A stretch of 59,043 nucleotides of DNA from Flavobacteriaceae bacterium (lineage in GTDB: Bacteria; Bacteroidota; Bacteroidia; Flavobacteriales; Flavobacteriaceae). Every line of letters starts with the position of its first letter. The stretch's first letter is position 1. Shown here one piece after another: positions 34,712 through 44,670 of this stretch. The notes below the pieces were generated by a model. It saw only the letters and a program-made list of their open reading frames with translations, was not told where the DNA came from and searched no databases. The stretch covers positions 26,904-85,946 of the forward strand of contig QXYU01000038.1 of the NCBI GenBank assembly GCA_009886755.1, in the 5' to 3' direction. The position numbers and the translations under genes are program-made.

Positions 34712-35414
34712 GCAGCACATCCAATGATTTGGGGTGTCTGAACCCCTGTAAATGAAACGCATAATACGCCAAAATCGTATGAAGAATTCGGGAACGCAAA
34801 CTTTTATTTAGTTTTATCTCAATAGACCCCTCAAAATTCGTGCCTAAAAATTGATTGAAGAGAGTTAGCACCTCCCCTTGGATATTTTTTCCACGGGGTA
34901 GGGTTGCGCTGTAGCATCCAGATTCTAAATCAAAATAAGGTGCTTCTTTGAGGGTGGTATTAGGGTAAAAGCCAACAAACTTGGTCAGATCAATTAAAAA
35001 TTTAAGGTGAAAGTTTCCTAGTTTATTGAGGTTTTCAAGCCAATGCATTGTGGTTCTTAGATAGGCAAAGAGCGGGGCATTGCGCTCGCTTTCTTCTTTG
35101 AGTACAGAGGCCAATACTTCACACAAAAAAAGAAGTAATGGCCCTTTGATGGGATCGCTGTCCTGTAGCAAAGCACTCGTCATCAAATGACATTCCCGGA
35201 TGTACCCTAGCCGGTCTGGTTTTTTATCAGACACTTCAATGGCCAAATGACTTAAGGGCTGGAAATAGGATTTTTTCAGCTTCCCTTTTTTGGATGTCAA
35301 AATTCCTTTGATTAAATAAGAGCGGTAGCCCAAGGCTTCGGTAAAAAGATGGACAATCAGACTACTGTCTCCATATTTAATTGTGCCAATGACAAAGGCC
35401 TCTGTTTTGACCAA
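34689..35414 (-). CDS. recO: DNA repair protein RecO
   Basis: 241 residues. The OB-fold N-terminus (MVKTEAFVIGTIKYGDSSLIVHLFTE) is typical, followed by a helical domain. It anneals ssDNA and loads RecA with RecF/RecR. It starts 12 nt after gdhA. No zinc-finger cysteine set is evident. Confidence 0.92.
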   Translation of the reverse strand: MVKTEAFVIGTIKYGDSSLIVHLFTEALGYRSYLIKGILTSKKGKLKKSYFQPLSHLAIEVSDKKPDRLGYIRECHLMTSALLQDSDPIKGPLLLFLCEVLASVLKEESERNAPLFAYLRTTMHWLENLNKLGNFHLKFLIDLTKFVGFYPNTTLKEAPYFDLESGCYSATLPRGKNIQGEVLTLFNQFLGTNFEGSIEIKLNKSLRSRILHTILAYYAFHLQGFRHPKSLDVLHEIFEVY

Positions 35415-35426
35415 GATTTCGGATGT

Positions 35427-36767
35427 TTAGACGACTCCTTGAGCTAGCATGGCATCAGCCACTTTTACAAATCCAGCAATATTGGCTCCTTTGACATAGT
35501 TTATGTTTCCTTTTTCTTCACCAAAATGGAGGCATGAGGAGTGAATATCACTCATGATATCTTTGAGTTTGTCATCTACTTGTTCACGCGTCCAGTTATA
35601 ACGAAGGGAATTTTGCGCCATTTCCAATCCTGAGACGGCAACACCTCCAGCATTGGAAGCTTTCCCAGGGGCGTAGAACACACCATTGGATTTGAAGTGG
35701 GTAATGGCTTCTGGTGTACAAGGCATATTGGCTCCTTCACCTATGGCTTTACAGTTGTTAGCAACCAAGGTTCTGGCATCTCCGATTTCCAGTTCATTTT
35801 GCGTAGCACAAGGCAAAGCGATATCACAAGGCACCTCCCATACTCTTTTACCCGGGAAAAAAGAAGCTTTCGGGTATTTTTCCAAATAAGCACTCAAGCG
35901 TTTGCGCTCCACATTTTTCAGATGCATTATATGGGCAAGTTTCTCTTCATTGATTCCATCTTTATCATGTAAATAGCCAGAAGAATCTGACAAAGTCACC
36001 ACTTTCGCTCCAAGATGATTGCATTTTTCAGCGGCAAATTGCGCAACATTTCCAGATCCGGAAATAACCACAGTTTTTCCATCAATAGAATCTTTATGGT
36101 GATTGAGCATATTTTCGGTGAAGTAAACCACGCCATAGCCAGTGGCTTCAGGGCGAATCAGTGAGCCACCCCAGCTGACGCCTTTTCCGGTAAGAACTCC
36201 TGTAAATTCGTTTTTAAGACGCTTGTATTGCCCGAATAAATATCCAATTTCTCGACTTCCCACTCCAATATCTCCAGCAGGAATATCACGATTAGGGCCA
36301 ATATGACGGAACAATTCAGTCATAAAACTTTGGCAAAAACGCATTACTTCAGTATCTGATTTTCCTTTGGGGTCAAAGTCAGAACCCCCTTTTCCACCTC
36401 CCATAGGAAGGGTTGTAAGACTGTTTTTAAAGATTTGTTCAAAAGCTAAAAACTTAAGCACACTAAGGTTAACAGAAGGGTGAAAACGCAGCCCACCTTT
36501 GTAGGGGCCAATGGCAGAATTCATCTCAATTCGATAGCCGCGATTCACTTGGATTTTTTCTTGATCATCAATCCAAGCCACTCGAAAAGAAACTACGCGT
36601 TCGGGTTCTACCATTCGCAAAAGGATGTTTTGTCCATAATAAATATCGTGTTGGACGATGTAGGGAAGAACGGTTTCGGCGACTTCGGTAACGGCCTGTA
36701 AGAACTCAGGCTCATTTTGGTTACGACTTTCAACCAGTGCTAAAAATTGCTGAATAATTTTTTCCAT
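35427..36767 (-). CDS. gdhA: NADP-type glutamate dehydrogenase
   Basis: 446 residues from ATG 36767 (MEKIIQQF); the open frame begins at a TTG four codons earlier. Size fits the hexameric small GDH. The active-site block PMGGGKGGSDFDPKGKSD holds the catalytic lysines, and ISGSGNVAQFAAE is the dinucleotide-binding loop. It aminates 2-oxoglutarate to glutamate. It follows radA by 31 nt. Confidence 0.95.
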   Translation of the reverse strand: MEKIIQQFLALVESRNQNEPEFLQAVTEVAETVLPYIVQHDIYYGQNILLRMVEPERVVSFRVAWIDDQEKIQVNRGYRIEMNSAIGPYKGGLRFHPSVNLSVLKFLAFEQIFKNSLTTLPMGGGKGGSDFDPKGKSDTEVMRFCQSFMTELFRHIGPNRDIPAGDIGVGSREIGYLFGQYKRLKNEFTGVLTGKGVSWGGSLIRPEATGYGVVYFTENMLNHHKDSIDGKTVVISGSGNVAQFAAEKCNHLGAKVVTLSDSSGYLHDKDGINEEKLAHIMHLKNVERKRLSAYLEKYPKASFFPGKRVWEVPCDIALPCATQNELEIGDARTLVANNCKAIGEGANMPCTPEAITHFKSNGVFYAPGKASNAGGVAVSGLEMAQNSLRYNWTREQVDDKLKDIMSDIHSSCLHFGEEKGNINYVKGANIAGFVKVADAMLAQGVV

Positions 36768-36798
36768 CAGGGATATCAATTTTAAGTTTCAAGTAAAG

Positions 36799-38154
36799 TT
36801 AGCCAAAAAGATAACGTACGAGGTCTTCAATTTTAGGAAAAGCAATCCATTCAATGGATGATGGTGGGTTACTATAGGACGGATGGGGTGCAGTGATGAC
36901 GGTTTCAAAGCCAAGTCTTGCTGCCTCTTGGATTCGCTGTTCTATTTTGGGGACGGGTCGAATCTCTCCCGAAAGACCAATTTCTCCAGCTAGGGTGATT
37001 TTTTTTGTTAAAGGGATATCGTGGTGACTCGATAGAATGGCGGCGACGAGGGCTAGATCCATGGCCGGGTCGTCAATGTGAATACCACCGGTAAGATTGA
37101 TAAAAACATCCTTACTGCCTAGTGCAAAACCGGCTCTTTTTTCCAAGACTGCCAAAAGCATGTTTAACCGTTTGGTATTAAACCCTGTACTGCTCCGTTG
37201 GGGCGTTCCATACACGGCAGTACTAACCAAGGCTTGTACTTCAATCAGCAGTGGTCGAATGCCTTCAATGGCAGCGGCAATGGACTGTCCGGACAAGCCG
37301 TGTTGGGTGTCCGAAAGCAAAAGTCGGCTAGGGTTGCTGACGGCTTGAAGTCCGTTTTGATGCATCTCGTAAATACCAATTTCTGAAGTGGCTCCAAAAC
37401 GATTCTTTTGAGCGCGTAAGATGCGGTAAAAATGATTTCGGTCTCCCTCGAATTGCAATACGGTGTCTACCATATGCTCCAGAATTTTTGGTCCTGCAAT
37501 GCTCCCTTCTTTGTTGATGTGCCCAACGAGTAAAACGGGCGTATGGGTTTCTTTGGCATATTGAATAAGTTCTGCCGCACATTCTCTGATCTGAGTAATA
37601 CTCCCAGGGCTGCTTTCCACTCGAGCTGTTTGGAGGGTTTGGATAGAATCAATGATAATAATTTTGGGAGGGGTTTTTTTGATCTGCTGAAAGATCTTTG
37701 TCGTTTGGGTTTCGCTAAGCACATAACATTGTTGGGTGCTGCTTCCCATACGGTTGGCACGGAGTTTAATTTGCTTTTGACTTTCTTCCCCAGAAACGTA
37801 CAATATCGGATGTTCGGAAGACAATGCTAGTTGAAGTAGGAGCGTTGATTTTCCGATACCGGGCTCACCACCCAAAAGAATGACAGCACCGGGCACCATA
37901 CCGCCTCCTAAAACACGATTGAGCTCGGCGTCTTTGGTGTCAATACGGATTTCTGTATGGGTTTGAATTTCTTCCAGCAAAACAGCTTTGTTCGAAGCAG
38001 TATTTGCTTCTTCTTTCCAAGCCTGTGGGGGTGTTTTTTCTAGGATTTCTTCAACGAGGGTATTCCAGCTTTTGCAAGCATGGCATTGTCCCTGCCATTG
38101 GGCGTGTTGCGTGCCGCAGTTTTGACAAAAAAAACTGGTTTTTGTTTTCGCCAT
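36799..38154 (-). CDS. radA: DNA repair protein RadA (Sms)
   Basis: 451 residues. N-terminal zinc finger Cys10-x2-Cys13...Cys24-x2-Cys27, Walker A GGEPGIGKS (95-103), the RadA-specific KNRFG motif in AQKNRFGATSE and a C-terminal Lon-protease-like domain. It drives branch migration in recombination. It starts 15 nt after the upstream flippase-like gene. Confidence 0.96.
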   Translation of the reverse strand: MAKTKTSFFCQNCGTQHAQWQGQCHACKSWNTLVEEILEKTPPQAWKEEANTASNKAVLLEEIQTHTEIRIDTKDAELNRVLGGGMVPGAVILLGGEPGIGKSTLLLQLALSSEHPILYVSGEESQKQIKLRANRMGSSTQQCYVLSETQTTKIFQQIKKTPPKIIIIDSIQTLQTARVESSPGSITQIRECAAELIQYAKETHTPVLLVGHINKEGSIAGPKILEHMVDTVLQFEGDRNHFYRILRAQKNRFGATSEIGIYEMHQNGLQAVSNPSRLLLSDTQHGLSGQSIAAAIEGIRPLLIEVQALVSTAVYGTPQRSSTGFNTKRLNMLLAVLEKRAGFALGSKDVFINLTGGIHIDDPAMDLALVAAILSSHHDIPLTKKITLAGEIGLSGEIRPVPKIEQRIQEAARLGFETVITAPHPSYSNPPSSIEWIAFPKIEDLVRYLFG

Positions 38155-38169
38155 AGACTATTCGAAAAG

Positions 38170-39132
38170 CTATTTTTTGCTGTTGATTAAAGGTAAGGCA
38201 AAAAAGGAAAGCGCACCAAAGGTTAGAATCATTATGGTTTGAGAAGACCACATGATCCATCCAAAAGCCAAGCCTGCTTCTTGCGTAATCCCAAAACCGC
38301 CCAGAACCAGAGCTACCGTGTAGGGATAGATGCCAATGCCTCCATTGGTGGCACTGATGGCCAAGCCTCCCGCAACAAATGCAGGGATCACCATTGCCCA
38401 GGTCATTTCATAGGTGGCAGGAAGCGTCCATTTGACCACATAAAACATGCCAAGATACATTCCCCATATAAAGACCGTATGGAAAATAAAGGCTCCTTTA
38501 TTCTGCATGGTTTTAAGAGTTGAAATACCTTCCCAAAACCCAAGAAATAGTGCTTTTATTTTGAGAACAATAGAGTGGTTGCTCTGGGCAAAAACACGGC
38601 GAATGACAAAAAATCCAACAAGAGAGATCACTCCAATAGATACTAACAAAAGAGGGTTTATTTCATTGAGTTGTAAAAGCTCCCAGATGAGGTCAAATTG
38701 CAAAAAGAGGGCCAATAAGATAAATAATAGCAGCAGCAACAGATCGATAGCGCGTTCGGCAATGATGGTCCCAAAGACTTTTTCAAAAGCAAATTTTTCA
38801 TAATTGCATAGCGCCGTGGCACGCAATAATTCGCCAGAACGGGGGATTCCCAAATTGGCTAGATAAGCAATCATGACCGTAAAAACAGTATTGATCACTT
38901 TGGGGCGATATCCCAACGGTTCAAGCAAAAACAACCAGCGATAGGCACGAGAAAAGTGACTTAGTACTGCAAAAAGAACGGAGAGTAAAACAAAACGATA
39001 ATCAGCATTTTGAATGGACTCAAGAACCTTGGCCCGTTCATCGGCTGTTGTGGATTGATAGGATAAATAGAGAAACAAAAAGCCGACACCCAGTGGGAGG
39101 ACGGTTTTCAAGATAGCGCGAATCTGTTTCAA
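38170..39132 (-). CDS. Flippase-like membrane protein (LPG synthase TM domain, UPF0104)
   Basis: 320 residues with about eight membrane helices and the family phrase [19 protein letters not shown]. Also [20 protein letters not shown] and an [15 protein letters not shown] stretch, typical of the lysylphosphatidylglycerol synthase/flippase-like domain without the cytoplasmic transferase. It may translocate a lipid or lipid-linked sugar; the substrate is unknown. It overlaps panD by 4 nt (ATGA). Confidence 0.85.
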   Translation of the reverse strand: MKQIRAILKTVLPLGVGFLFLYLSYQSTTADERAKVLESIQNADYRFVLLSVLFAVLSHFSRAYRWLFLLEPLGYRPKVINTVFTVMIAYLANLGIPRSGELLRATALCNYEKFAFEKVFGTIIAERAIDLLLLLLFILLALFLQFDLIWELLQLNEINPLLLVSIGVISLVGFFVIRRVFAQSNHSIVLKIKALFLGFWEGISTLKTMQNKGAFIFHTVFIWGMYLGMFYVVKWTLPATYEMTWAMVIPAFVAGGLAISATNGGIGIYPYTVALVLGGFGITQEAGLAFGWIMWSSQTIMILTFGALSFFALPLINSKK

Positions 39133-39479
39133 ACTAATTTATTGGTAGCTTCATCTGGGAAGATCAGAGCAGGTGTGAAGTTTTTGGCCTCTTCTAAATC
39201 CAAAAAAGCATAGCCAATAATAATAACTAGGTCTCCTTTTTGAACCTTTCGTGCGGCGGGGCCATTTAGGGTAATTTCACCGCGACCTCTATCACCAGCA
39301 ATCACATAGGTCTCCAGGCGTTCCCCATTGTTAATATTAACAACTTGAACCTTTTCGCCAATCACAAGGTTTGCGGCCTCAATTAGATCTGGATCAATGG
39401 TGATACTACCGATATAGTTGAGATCAGCATTGGTGACTCGAACCCGATGAATCTTGGATTTTACTACTTCGATTAGCAT
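39129..39479 (-). CDS. panD: Aspartate 1-decarboxylase proenzyme
   Basis: 116 residues from ATG 39479 ([13 protein letters not shown]). The self-cleavage site is Gly24-Ser25 in YIGSITID, which generates the pyruvoyl cofactor. It makes beta-alanine for pantothenate. It follows panC after 22 nt, and PanC joins that beta-alanine to pantoate. Confidence 0.95.
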   Translation of the reverse strand: MLIEVVKSKIHRVRVTNADLNYIGSITIDPDLIEAANLVIGEKVQVVNINNGERLETYVIAGDRGRGEITLNGPAARKVQKGDLVIIIGYAFLDLEEAKNFTPALIFPDEATNKLV

Positions 39480-39501
39480 GGCGCAAAGGTATTTAAATAA
39501 T

Positions 39502-40335
39502 TCAGAATTTGAGGTTGTCAATCAGCCGAATTTCCCCAAGTTGGGCAGCGATAAAACCACGAACTTTTTCAGGTTTGTCGAGTTGATTTTCCATAAGATT
39601 TTCCTCGGAACAAATACTAAAATAATCAAGATTCAATTGCGATTGAGCGGCAAATAAGGCTTCTACGTGGCGGTGGGCAGCAGCAGTATTTTGGCTTTGA
39701 AATAGTGATTTGGCTTCTTGCAAGGCTTGGAAGATAAGGGGTGCCTGAAGACGTTGTTCGGAACTGAGCCGTTGGTTGCGAGAACTCATAGCTAAGCCAT
39801 CGGGTTCTCTTTTGATGGGACAGCCCACAATAGTCGTGGTGTATTTTCTTTGGGCGACCATTTTTTTGATGATTTGTAGCTGTTGGAAGTCTTTTTCACC
39901 AAAATAAGCGCTGTCAGGTTTAACCAAATTCAATAGTTGTTCTACCACGGTGGCAACTCCTTGGAAATGCCCTTTTCGGGAAGCGCCCTCCATCACCCGA
40001 TCCAAACCTTCAAAAGCGTATTCCTTGGCATCGACGGTGTTTCCATAGATTTCGGAAACGCTCGGGGTGAATACAAGAGCATCGGGCGCGATTTGTTTAA
40101 TAAGGGAAAGATCATTGGAGAGACTGCGAGGGTATTTTTCTAAATCCAGAGGATTGTCAAATTGGGTGGGATTTACGAAAATACTGACAACCAAAACCGG
40201 ATTTTCCTCTAAACTCTTTTGAATCAAGGAGAGATGTCCTTGGTGTAATGCGCCCATTGTAGGGACAAAGCCGACAAGCCCTTGAATGCTGCCGAGAGTC
40301 TCTTGTAAAGACTGGGTTGTCTTTAGTATTTTCAT
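39502..40335 (-). CDS. panC: Pantothenate synthetase
   Basis: 277 residues. [14 protein letters not shown] (HxGH motif, about 26-39) and the ATP-site block [19 protein letters not shown] are standard. It condenses pantoate and beta-alanine with ATP. First gene of the panC-panD-flippase-radA-gdhA-recO-TonB run; divergent from the gene at 40429 over 93 bp. Confidence 0.96.
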   Translation of the reverse strand: MKILKTTQSLQETLGSIQGLVGFVPTMGALHQGHLSLIQKSLEENPVLVVSIFVNPTQFDNPLDLEKYPRSLSNDLSLIKQIAPDALVFTPSVSEIYGNTVDAKEYAFEGLDRVMEGASRKGHFQGVATVVEQLLNLVKPDSAYFGEKDFQQLQIIKKMVAQRKYTTTIVGCPIKREPDGLAMSSRNQRLSSEQRLQAPLIFQALQEAKSLFQSQNTAAAHRHVEALFAAQSQLNLDYFSICSEENLMENQLDKPEKVRGFIAAQLGEIRLIDNLKF

Positions 40336-40393
40336 TTAGGAAAATATTAACAGCGCAAAATAGAGATTATTTCTGTTACTGGGCTTATTTTCT

Positions 40394-40401
40394 TATTTTT
40401 G
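40394..40401 (+). promoter_or_regulatory. Candidate -7 box TATTTTTG
   Basis: Exact TAnnTTTG, 27 nt before the ATG at 40429. No TTG at -33; the divergent side serves panC. Confidence 0.4.
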
Positions 40402-40428
40402 CAAGACCAAAAAAATTCATAAAATCTT

Positions 40429-41235
40429 ATGAAAGATAAAAGGGTCCTGATTATATCTTCGGAGGTAGTACCCTATCTCCCTCAAACAGAACAAGCAGTA
40501 AATTCGTTTTCCATTCCCAAAAGCGTGAATGAAAGCGGAGGACAAACGCGCATTTTTATGCCTCGGTATGGAATGATCAATGAGCGCCGACACCAGCTGC
40601 ACGAAGTGATTCGCCTATCTGGGATGAATTTGGTAATCAACGACATGGATACTCCGTTGATTATTAAAGTAGCCTCCATACCCAAAGAGCGTATGCAGGT
40701 TTATTTCATTGATAATGAAGACTACTTCAAGCGTAAGGCAGCTCTTAGAAACGAAGAGGGCGAGCTTTTTGAAGACAATGACGAGCGCATGTTATTCTTT
40801 ACTAAAGGAGTCATCGAAACAGTTAAAAAACTGAATTGGTCTCCAGACATCATTCATTTGCACGGATGGTTTACCTCGCTATTTCCTCTTTATTTAAAGA
40901 AATACTATAAAGACGAACCTCTATTTGAGCAGTGCAAAATTGTGAGTTCCATCTATCCGCAGGATTTTGACGGTCCTCTTGCTGGTGATTTACATAAAAA
41001 AGTAGCCTTTGACGAATTGGAAGCCGGTGTGATACAAGGTTTGACGGATCCAACCTATGAGCAATTGCTCAATTTTAATGTCACCTATTCCGATGGATTT
41101 GTTCTCGCAGGCGAAACCCTCCCGGCTCCCATTGTAGCGGCTATAAAAGCGTCTAAAAAGCCCGTTTTGGATTATAAGACATCCCAAACCGAGAAAGCCT
41201 ACGTAGACTTCTATACAGATAAAATTGCACCTTAA
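40429..41235 (+). CDS. Starch-synthase-catalytic-domain (GT5-like) protein, likely not an enzyme
   Basis: 268 residues, related to the N-terminal Rossmann domain of glycogen/starch synthases: VLIISSEVVPY, GGQTRIFMPRYG, FTKGVIETVKKLNWSPDIIHLHGWFTSLFPLYL. The C-terminal GT1 half of a GT-B enzyme is absent. The ADP-glucose-binding KTGGL loop that should follow SSEV is replaced by LPQTEQAV. It is therefore probably a pseudoenzyme with a binding or scaffold role. It sits 4 nt before a DUF4270 lipoprotein; the pairing looks meaningful. Confidence 0.8.
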   Translation: MKDKRVLIISSEVVPYLPQTEQAVNSFSIPKSVNESGGQTRIFMPRYGMINERRHQLHEVIRLSGMNLVINDMDTPLIIKVASIPKERMQVYFIDNEDYFKRKAALRNEEGELFEDNDERMLFFTKGVIETVKKLNWSPDIIHLHGWFTSLFPLYLKKYYKDEPLFEQCKIVSSIYPQDFDGPLAGDLHKKVAFDELEAGVIQGLTDPTYEQLLNFNVTYSDGFVLAGETLPAPIVAAIKASKKPVLDYKTSQTEKAYVDFYTDKIAP

Positions 41236-41239
41236 TTAC

Positions 41240-43096
41240 ATGCAGATCAAGCATTCTCTATCCATAATAGCCGTTTTATTGGTTATCGTCTTTGGCGTTT
41301 CCAGTTGTGACAAAGAATTTCACAATGTTGGGATTGATTTATTCGAAAACTACGGCTTTGAAATTCAAACCGAAACCCATCCTGTTTATATCTATCAAGA
41401 CCAGTTAGAAAAGGTACAAACCAATGGTTTACCCTTGTCCATGTTTGGGGAATACACCCATCCTGTTTTTGGCAAAACCAAGTCGCAGATTACCTCTCAG
41501 TTACTGATTAACACTGGCCCCATGTTTGGTAATTTTACTCAAGAACGAGAAGAAAAAGGAGACCCTGATAATGTGAGTGTTATCCCCGAAAACGAGACTG
41601 TATCGGAGGTCTATTTGGAGATCCCTTTTTTTACCAATCAAAACGATTCGGATTTGGATGGGGTGATTGACAGTCGGGACATTGACCCTGAGGATAATCA
41701 AAGTGACACGGACGGTGATGGTATTACCGATTTGGCGGAAACGCAATCCGGAACCAATCCTTTGGATGTTGACAGCGATGGCGATGGCATCACCGATGAT
41801 GATGATGATGATAGCAGCAGTTACGATGCCGGTGATAATGTGTATGAAATTGATTCTCTTTATGGCAATCGTAATGCAAGCTTCAATTTAAAAGTTAAGG
41901 AACTCACCTATTATTTAAGCCAACTTGATCCTGACGAGAATTTTGCGGCATTACGCCCCTACTTTAGTAATACAGATTATGCTTCGCTAGGCTTTACTAG
42001 GGAAACCCTTTTTGAAGGGAATTTTCAGCTTGATTTTGAGGAAATACCCTATTATTACGAAGAAGATGATCCCGATACGGAAGAAGATGAAACGACTATG
42101 ATCGAAGGACGCCTTACTCCTCGAATTCGGGTCCCTTTAGATAAGTTGTTTTTCCAAAAAAACCTGATTGATTTAGAAGGAGAAGACGCTCTCGAAAACC
42201 TATCAAACTTCCAATCAATTTTTAAGGGAATCATCATCCAGGCGGATCAATTCTCGGATGATCTGATGATGCTATTAGACATCAATAATGCCCAGATCAA
42301 AGTGAGGTATAATTATGACGTCAATAACGAAAACGGCACGACTGACGATATTACAGACGACTTTACGGAAACAGCAAATGGAAATTTTAATTTGCCCCTC
42401 GGTGGAGTTACGTTCAACACGATCCAAACGGAATCGGGAGACCCTGCGATAATGGAAAGTGTTCTGGCTGGGATTCAAAAAAAGCCATCTGAAAAAATAT
42501 ACATCCAAGGTGGAAAATACTTTGCCAATCTCTCTCTCTTTGGACAAACAGCCACTCAGCAGCGGGATGCTATTCTACCTATAAAATCAGAAAGAAGGTT
42601 GGTCAATCAAGCAAATCTACGTTTGTATGTTTCCGATTTGTATCGCACCAATTCCTCTCTCTACCTCCCTGAGCGATTGTATTTATATCTTTCTCCTTCT
42701 GGGAATCCTCTTCCAGATTACGCGGTTGATAACACCGTTGGCAGTGGAACCAATGGCGACAAGTATATCCTAAGTGGGTTGTTGCAAATGGATGACAGTG
42801 GCTTGCCTTCGCACTACGCATTTACCATCACTGAAAACATCAATACATTATTAAATAAAGCGACCATTGAAGACGGAACGCTTTCTATGGAAGACTACGA
42901 CAATTTTAATTTGGGCCTAATATTAGGGGCTAATATAAGTCAGATAGTTCCTCGTGAAGGTTTTTTAATTAACGATCGAGGAATGATCAAATATCCAACT
43001 ATGGGCGCCTTAAACCCCTTTGGAGTGGAGCTCTTCGGCAATCTAGCGGAGATTAAAGCGGCAGAGTTGGAAGTTATTTATAACGCGACCCGTTAA
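41240..43096 (+). CDS. DUF4270 lipoprotein with calcium-type acidic repeats
   Basis: 618 residues from ATG 41240. Signal HSLSIIAVLLVIVFGVSSC with lipobox Cys near 22, then DKEFHNVGIDLFENY typical of DUF4270. Around residues 135-190 there is a thrombospondin-type-3-like run (DSDLDGVIDSRDIDPED, DTDGDGITD, DVDSDGDGITDDDDDD), expected to bind calcium and stiffen the protein. The rest is beta-rich. It is probably surface-exposed or on the periplasmic face of the outer membrane. Role unknown. Confidence 0.85.
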   Translation: MQIKHSLSIIAVLLVIVFGVSSCDKEFHNVGIDLFENYGFEIQTETHPVYIYQDQLEKVQTNGLPLSMFGEYTHPVFGKTKSQITSQLLINTGPMFGNFTQEREEKGDPDNVSVIPENETVSEVYLEIPFFTNQNDSDLDGVIDSRDIDPEDNQSDTDGDGITDLAETQSGTNPLDVDSDGDGITDDDDDDSSSYDAGDNVYEIDSLYGNRNASFNLKVKELTYYLSQLDPDENFAALRPYFSNTDYASLGFTRETLFEGNFQLDFEEIPYYYEEDDPDTEEDETTMIEGRLTPRIRVPLDKLFFQKNLIDLEGEDALENLSNFQSIFKGIIIQADQFSDDLMMLLDINNAQIKVRYNYDVNNENGTTDDITDDFTETANGNFNLPLGGVTFNTIQTESGDPAIMESVLAGIQKKPSEKIYIQGGKYFANLSLFGQTATQQRDAILPIKSERRLVNQANLRLYVSDLYRTNSSLYLPERLYLYLSPSGNPLPDYAVDNTVGSGTNGDKYILSGLLQMDDSGLPSHYAFTITENINTLLNKATIEDGTLSMEDYDNFNLGLILGANISQIVPREGFLINDRGMIKYPTMGALNPFGVELFGNLAEIKAAELEVIYNATR

Positions 43097-43105
43097 TCTT
43101 CTATT

Positions 43106-43561
43106 TTGGAAAAATCACTACAAATATTGGGTCACAACCGTCAGATTTTCAAGAGTCTACTGACAAAATTCACCCTCACAGAAATCAATTCCATTCCCAA
43201 GGGATTCAATAACAATATCTTTTGGAATATTGCTCATTGTATGGTGAGTTTTCAAAGACTTGTTTATCACTATTCTGGCCTGCCAATGGGGATTCCTGAA
43301 AAATGGATGCGTCAGTATAATAAGGGCACAGCACCAACAGTGCGCGTTACACAAAAGGATGTGGATGAACTTATTGCCTTATTTGATGCCAAATACACCC
43401 AGTTACTGGAAGATTTGGACAAGGGAATATTCAAAAACTACGAGGTTTACACGACTTCTGCCAAAATGGAACTCAAAAGCGTTGAGGATGCAATCATGTT
43501 CTGTTTAGTTCACGAAGGGCTTCACGTAGGGAGTGTTTTGGCGCTAGCCAAGCTGGTCTAA
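43106..43561 (+). CDS. DinB-family protein
   Basis: 151 residues from TTG 43106; the in-frame stop of the previous gene is only four codons upstream, so only TTG (or the preceding ATT) can start it. A four-helix bundle with the metal histidines in FWNIAHCMVSFQ, LVYHY and HEGLHVG. DinB proteins include bacillithiol-dependent transferases. Its convergent neighbour is a YpdA-type reductase (overlap 4 nt), which makes a thiol-transfer role attractive but unproven. Confidence 0.82.
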   Translation: MEKSLQILGHNRQIFKSLLTKFTLTEINSIPKGFNNNIFWNIAHCMVSFQRLVYHYSGLPMGIPEKWMRQYNKGTAPTVRVTQKDVDELIALFDAKYTQLLEDLDKGIFKNYEVYTTSAKMELKSVEDAIMFCLVHEGLHVGSVLALAKLV

Positions 43562-44529
43562 ATCTCTCCTTTGGCGACAATTCCTTTGACGATCAAAGCG
43601 GCGTGTTCACGTGAATTTTCAATAAACCATTTATTAGTCTTTAACCCTCCACAAACTACTCCTGCCAGATATACTCCTGTTTGATTTGCCTCCATGGTTT
43701 TCTCATTATAAACAGGGGTTCTGAAAGGATCCTTATGAAACGCCACGCCTAGCGACTCTAATAGCGCAAAATTGGGCTGGTAGCCCGTCATTGCTAACAC
43801 ATAATCGTTTCGAATTTCAAGGGTTTCAGTGGGTGTTTGAATGCGAATGGTACTTGCAGTAATTTCTTTTAGCTCAGACTCAAAATAGGCTTGAATACTG
43901 CCCTCCTGGATTCGATTGACAATATCCGGCCGTGCCCAGTATTTGACGTTTTGCCCAATTTGCTTTTCACGAATAATCATACGAACGCTTTTCGCCCCTT
44001 TACGATAGGTTTCCAAGGCGGCATCAACGGCCGAATTAGCAGCACCTACTATGGCAATATCCATATTAAAATAGGGATGCGGTTCGGTGTAGTAGTGGCG
44101 GACTTTATCCAGATTCTCTCCAGGAATATTCAGCAGGTAGGGAGCGTCGTAGAATCCTGTTGCGATCACAATATTTTTGGCGGTGTAGCTAGCTTTGGTG
44201 GTGTGAATTAAGAAAGTGTTTTCTGCGGACCGATCTACCGCCTTCACACCTTCATAGAGATGTAGCTTTAATTGATGATGTTGTGTCACCCTGCGATAAT
44301 ATTCTAAGGCTTCGGAACGCGTCGGTTTTGGATTTTGTGAGATGAAGGGCAACCCTCCGATCTCTAATCGATCGGAAGTGGAGAAGAAAGTCATGTTTAG
44401 AGGATAGTGGTAGATGGAATTGACCAAGGTGCCTTTGTCAACGATCAAGTAGTCCAATCCTGCTTCTTGGGCGGCAATCCCACAGGCCAAACCAATCGGC
44501 CCCGCTCCTATTATTAACATATCTATCAT
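43558..44529 (-). CDS. YpdA-type FAD/NAD(P)H oxidoreductase (putative bacillithiol disulfide reductase)
   Basis: 323 residues. FAD-binding IIGAGPIGLACGIAAQEAG at the N-terminus, NAD(P)H-binding VGAANSAVDAALE in the middle, and the family segments YHYPLNMTFFSTSDRLEIG. There is no CxxC active pair of the thioredoxin reductase type, as in YpdA. YpdA reduces oxidised bacillithiol in Firmicutes. Bacteroidota homologues are assigned the same role by similarity. Confidence 0.85.
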   Translation of the reverse strand: MIDMLIIGAGPIGLACGIAAQEAGLDYLIVDKGTLVNSIYHYPLNMTFFSTSDRLEIGGLPFISQNPKPTRSEALEYYRRVTQHHQLKLHLYEGVKAVDRSAENTFLIHTTKASYTAKNIVIATGFYDAPYLLNIPGENLDKVRHYYTEPHPYFNMDIAIVGAANSAVDAALETYRKGAKSVRMIIREKQIGQNVKYWARPDIVNRIQEGSIQAYFESELKEITASTIRIQTPTETLEIRNDYVLAMTGYQPNFALLESLGVAFHKDPFRTPVYNEKTMEANQTGVYLAGVVCGGLKTNKWFIENSREHAALIVKGIVAKGEI

Positions 44530-44670
44530 GCTGGCGAAGCTACAAACTATTCTTTTATTTATAAATTATAAGAAAAACCTATCACAATTCTTTTTATAAT
44601 AGCAAAAGACATTAAAATGAAAATTAAAAAGACAAAAAATCATTTAATTTGCTTTAAAAAAACATATAAA

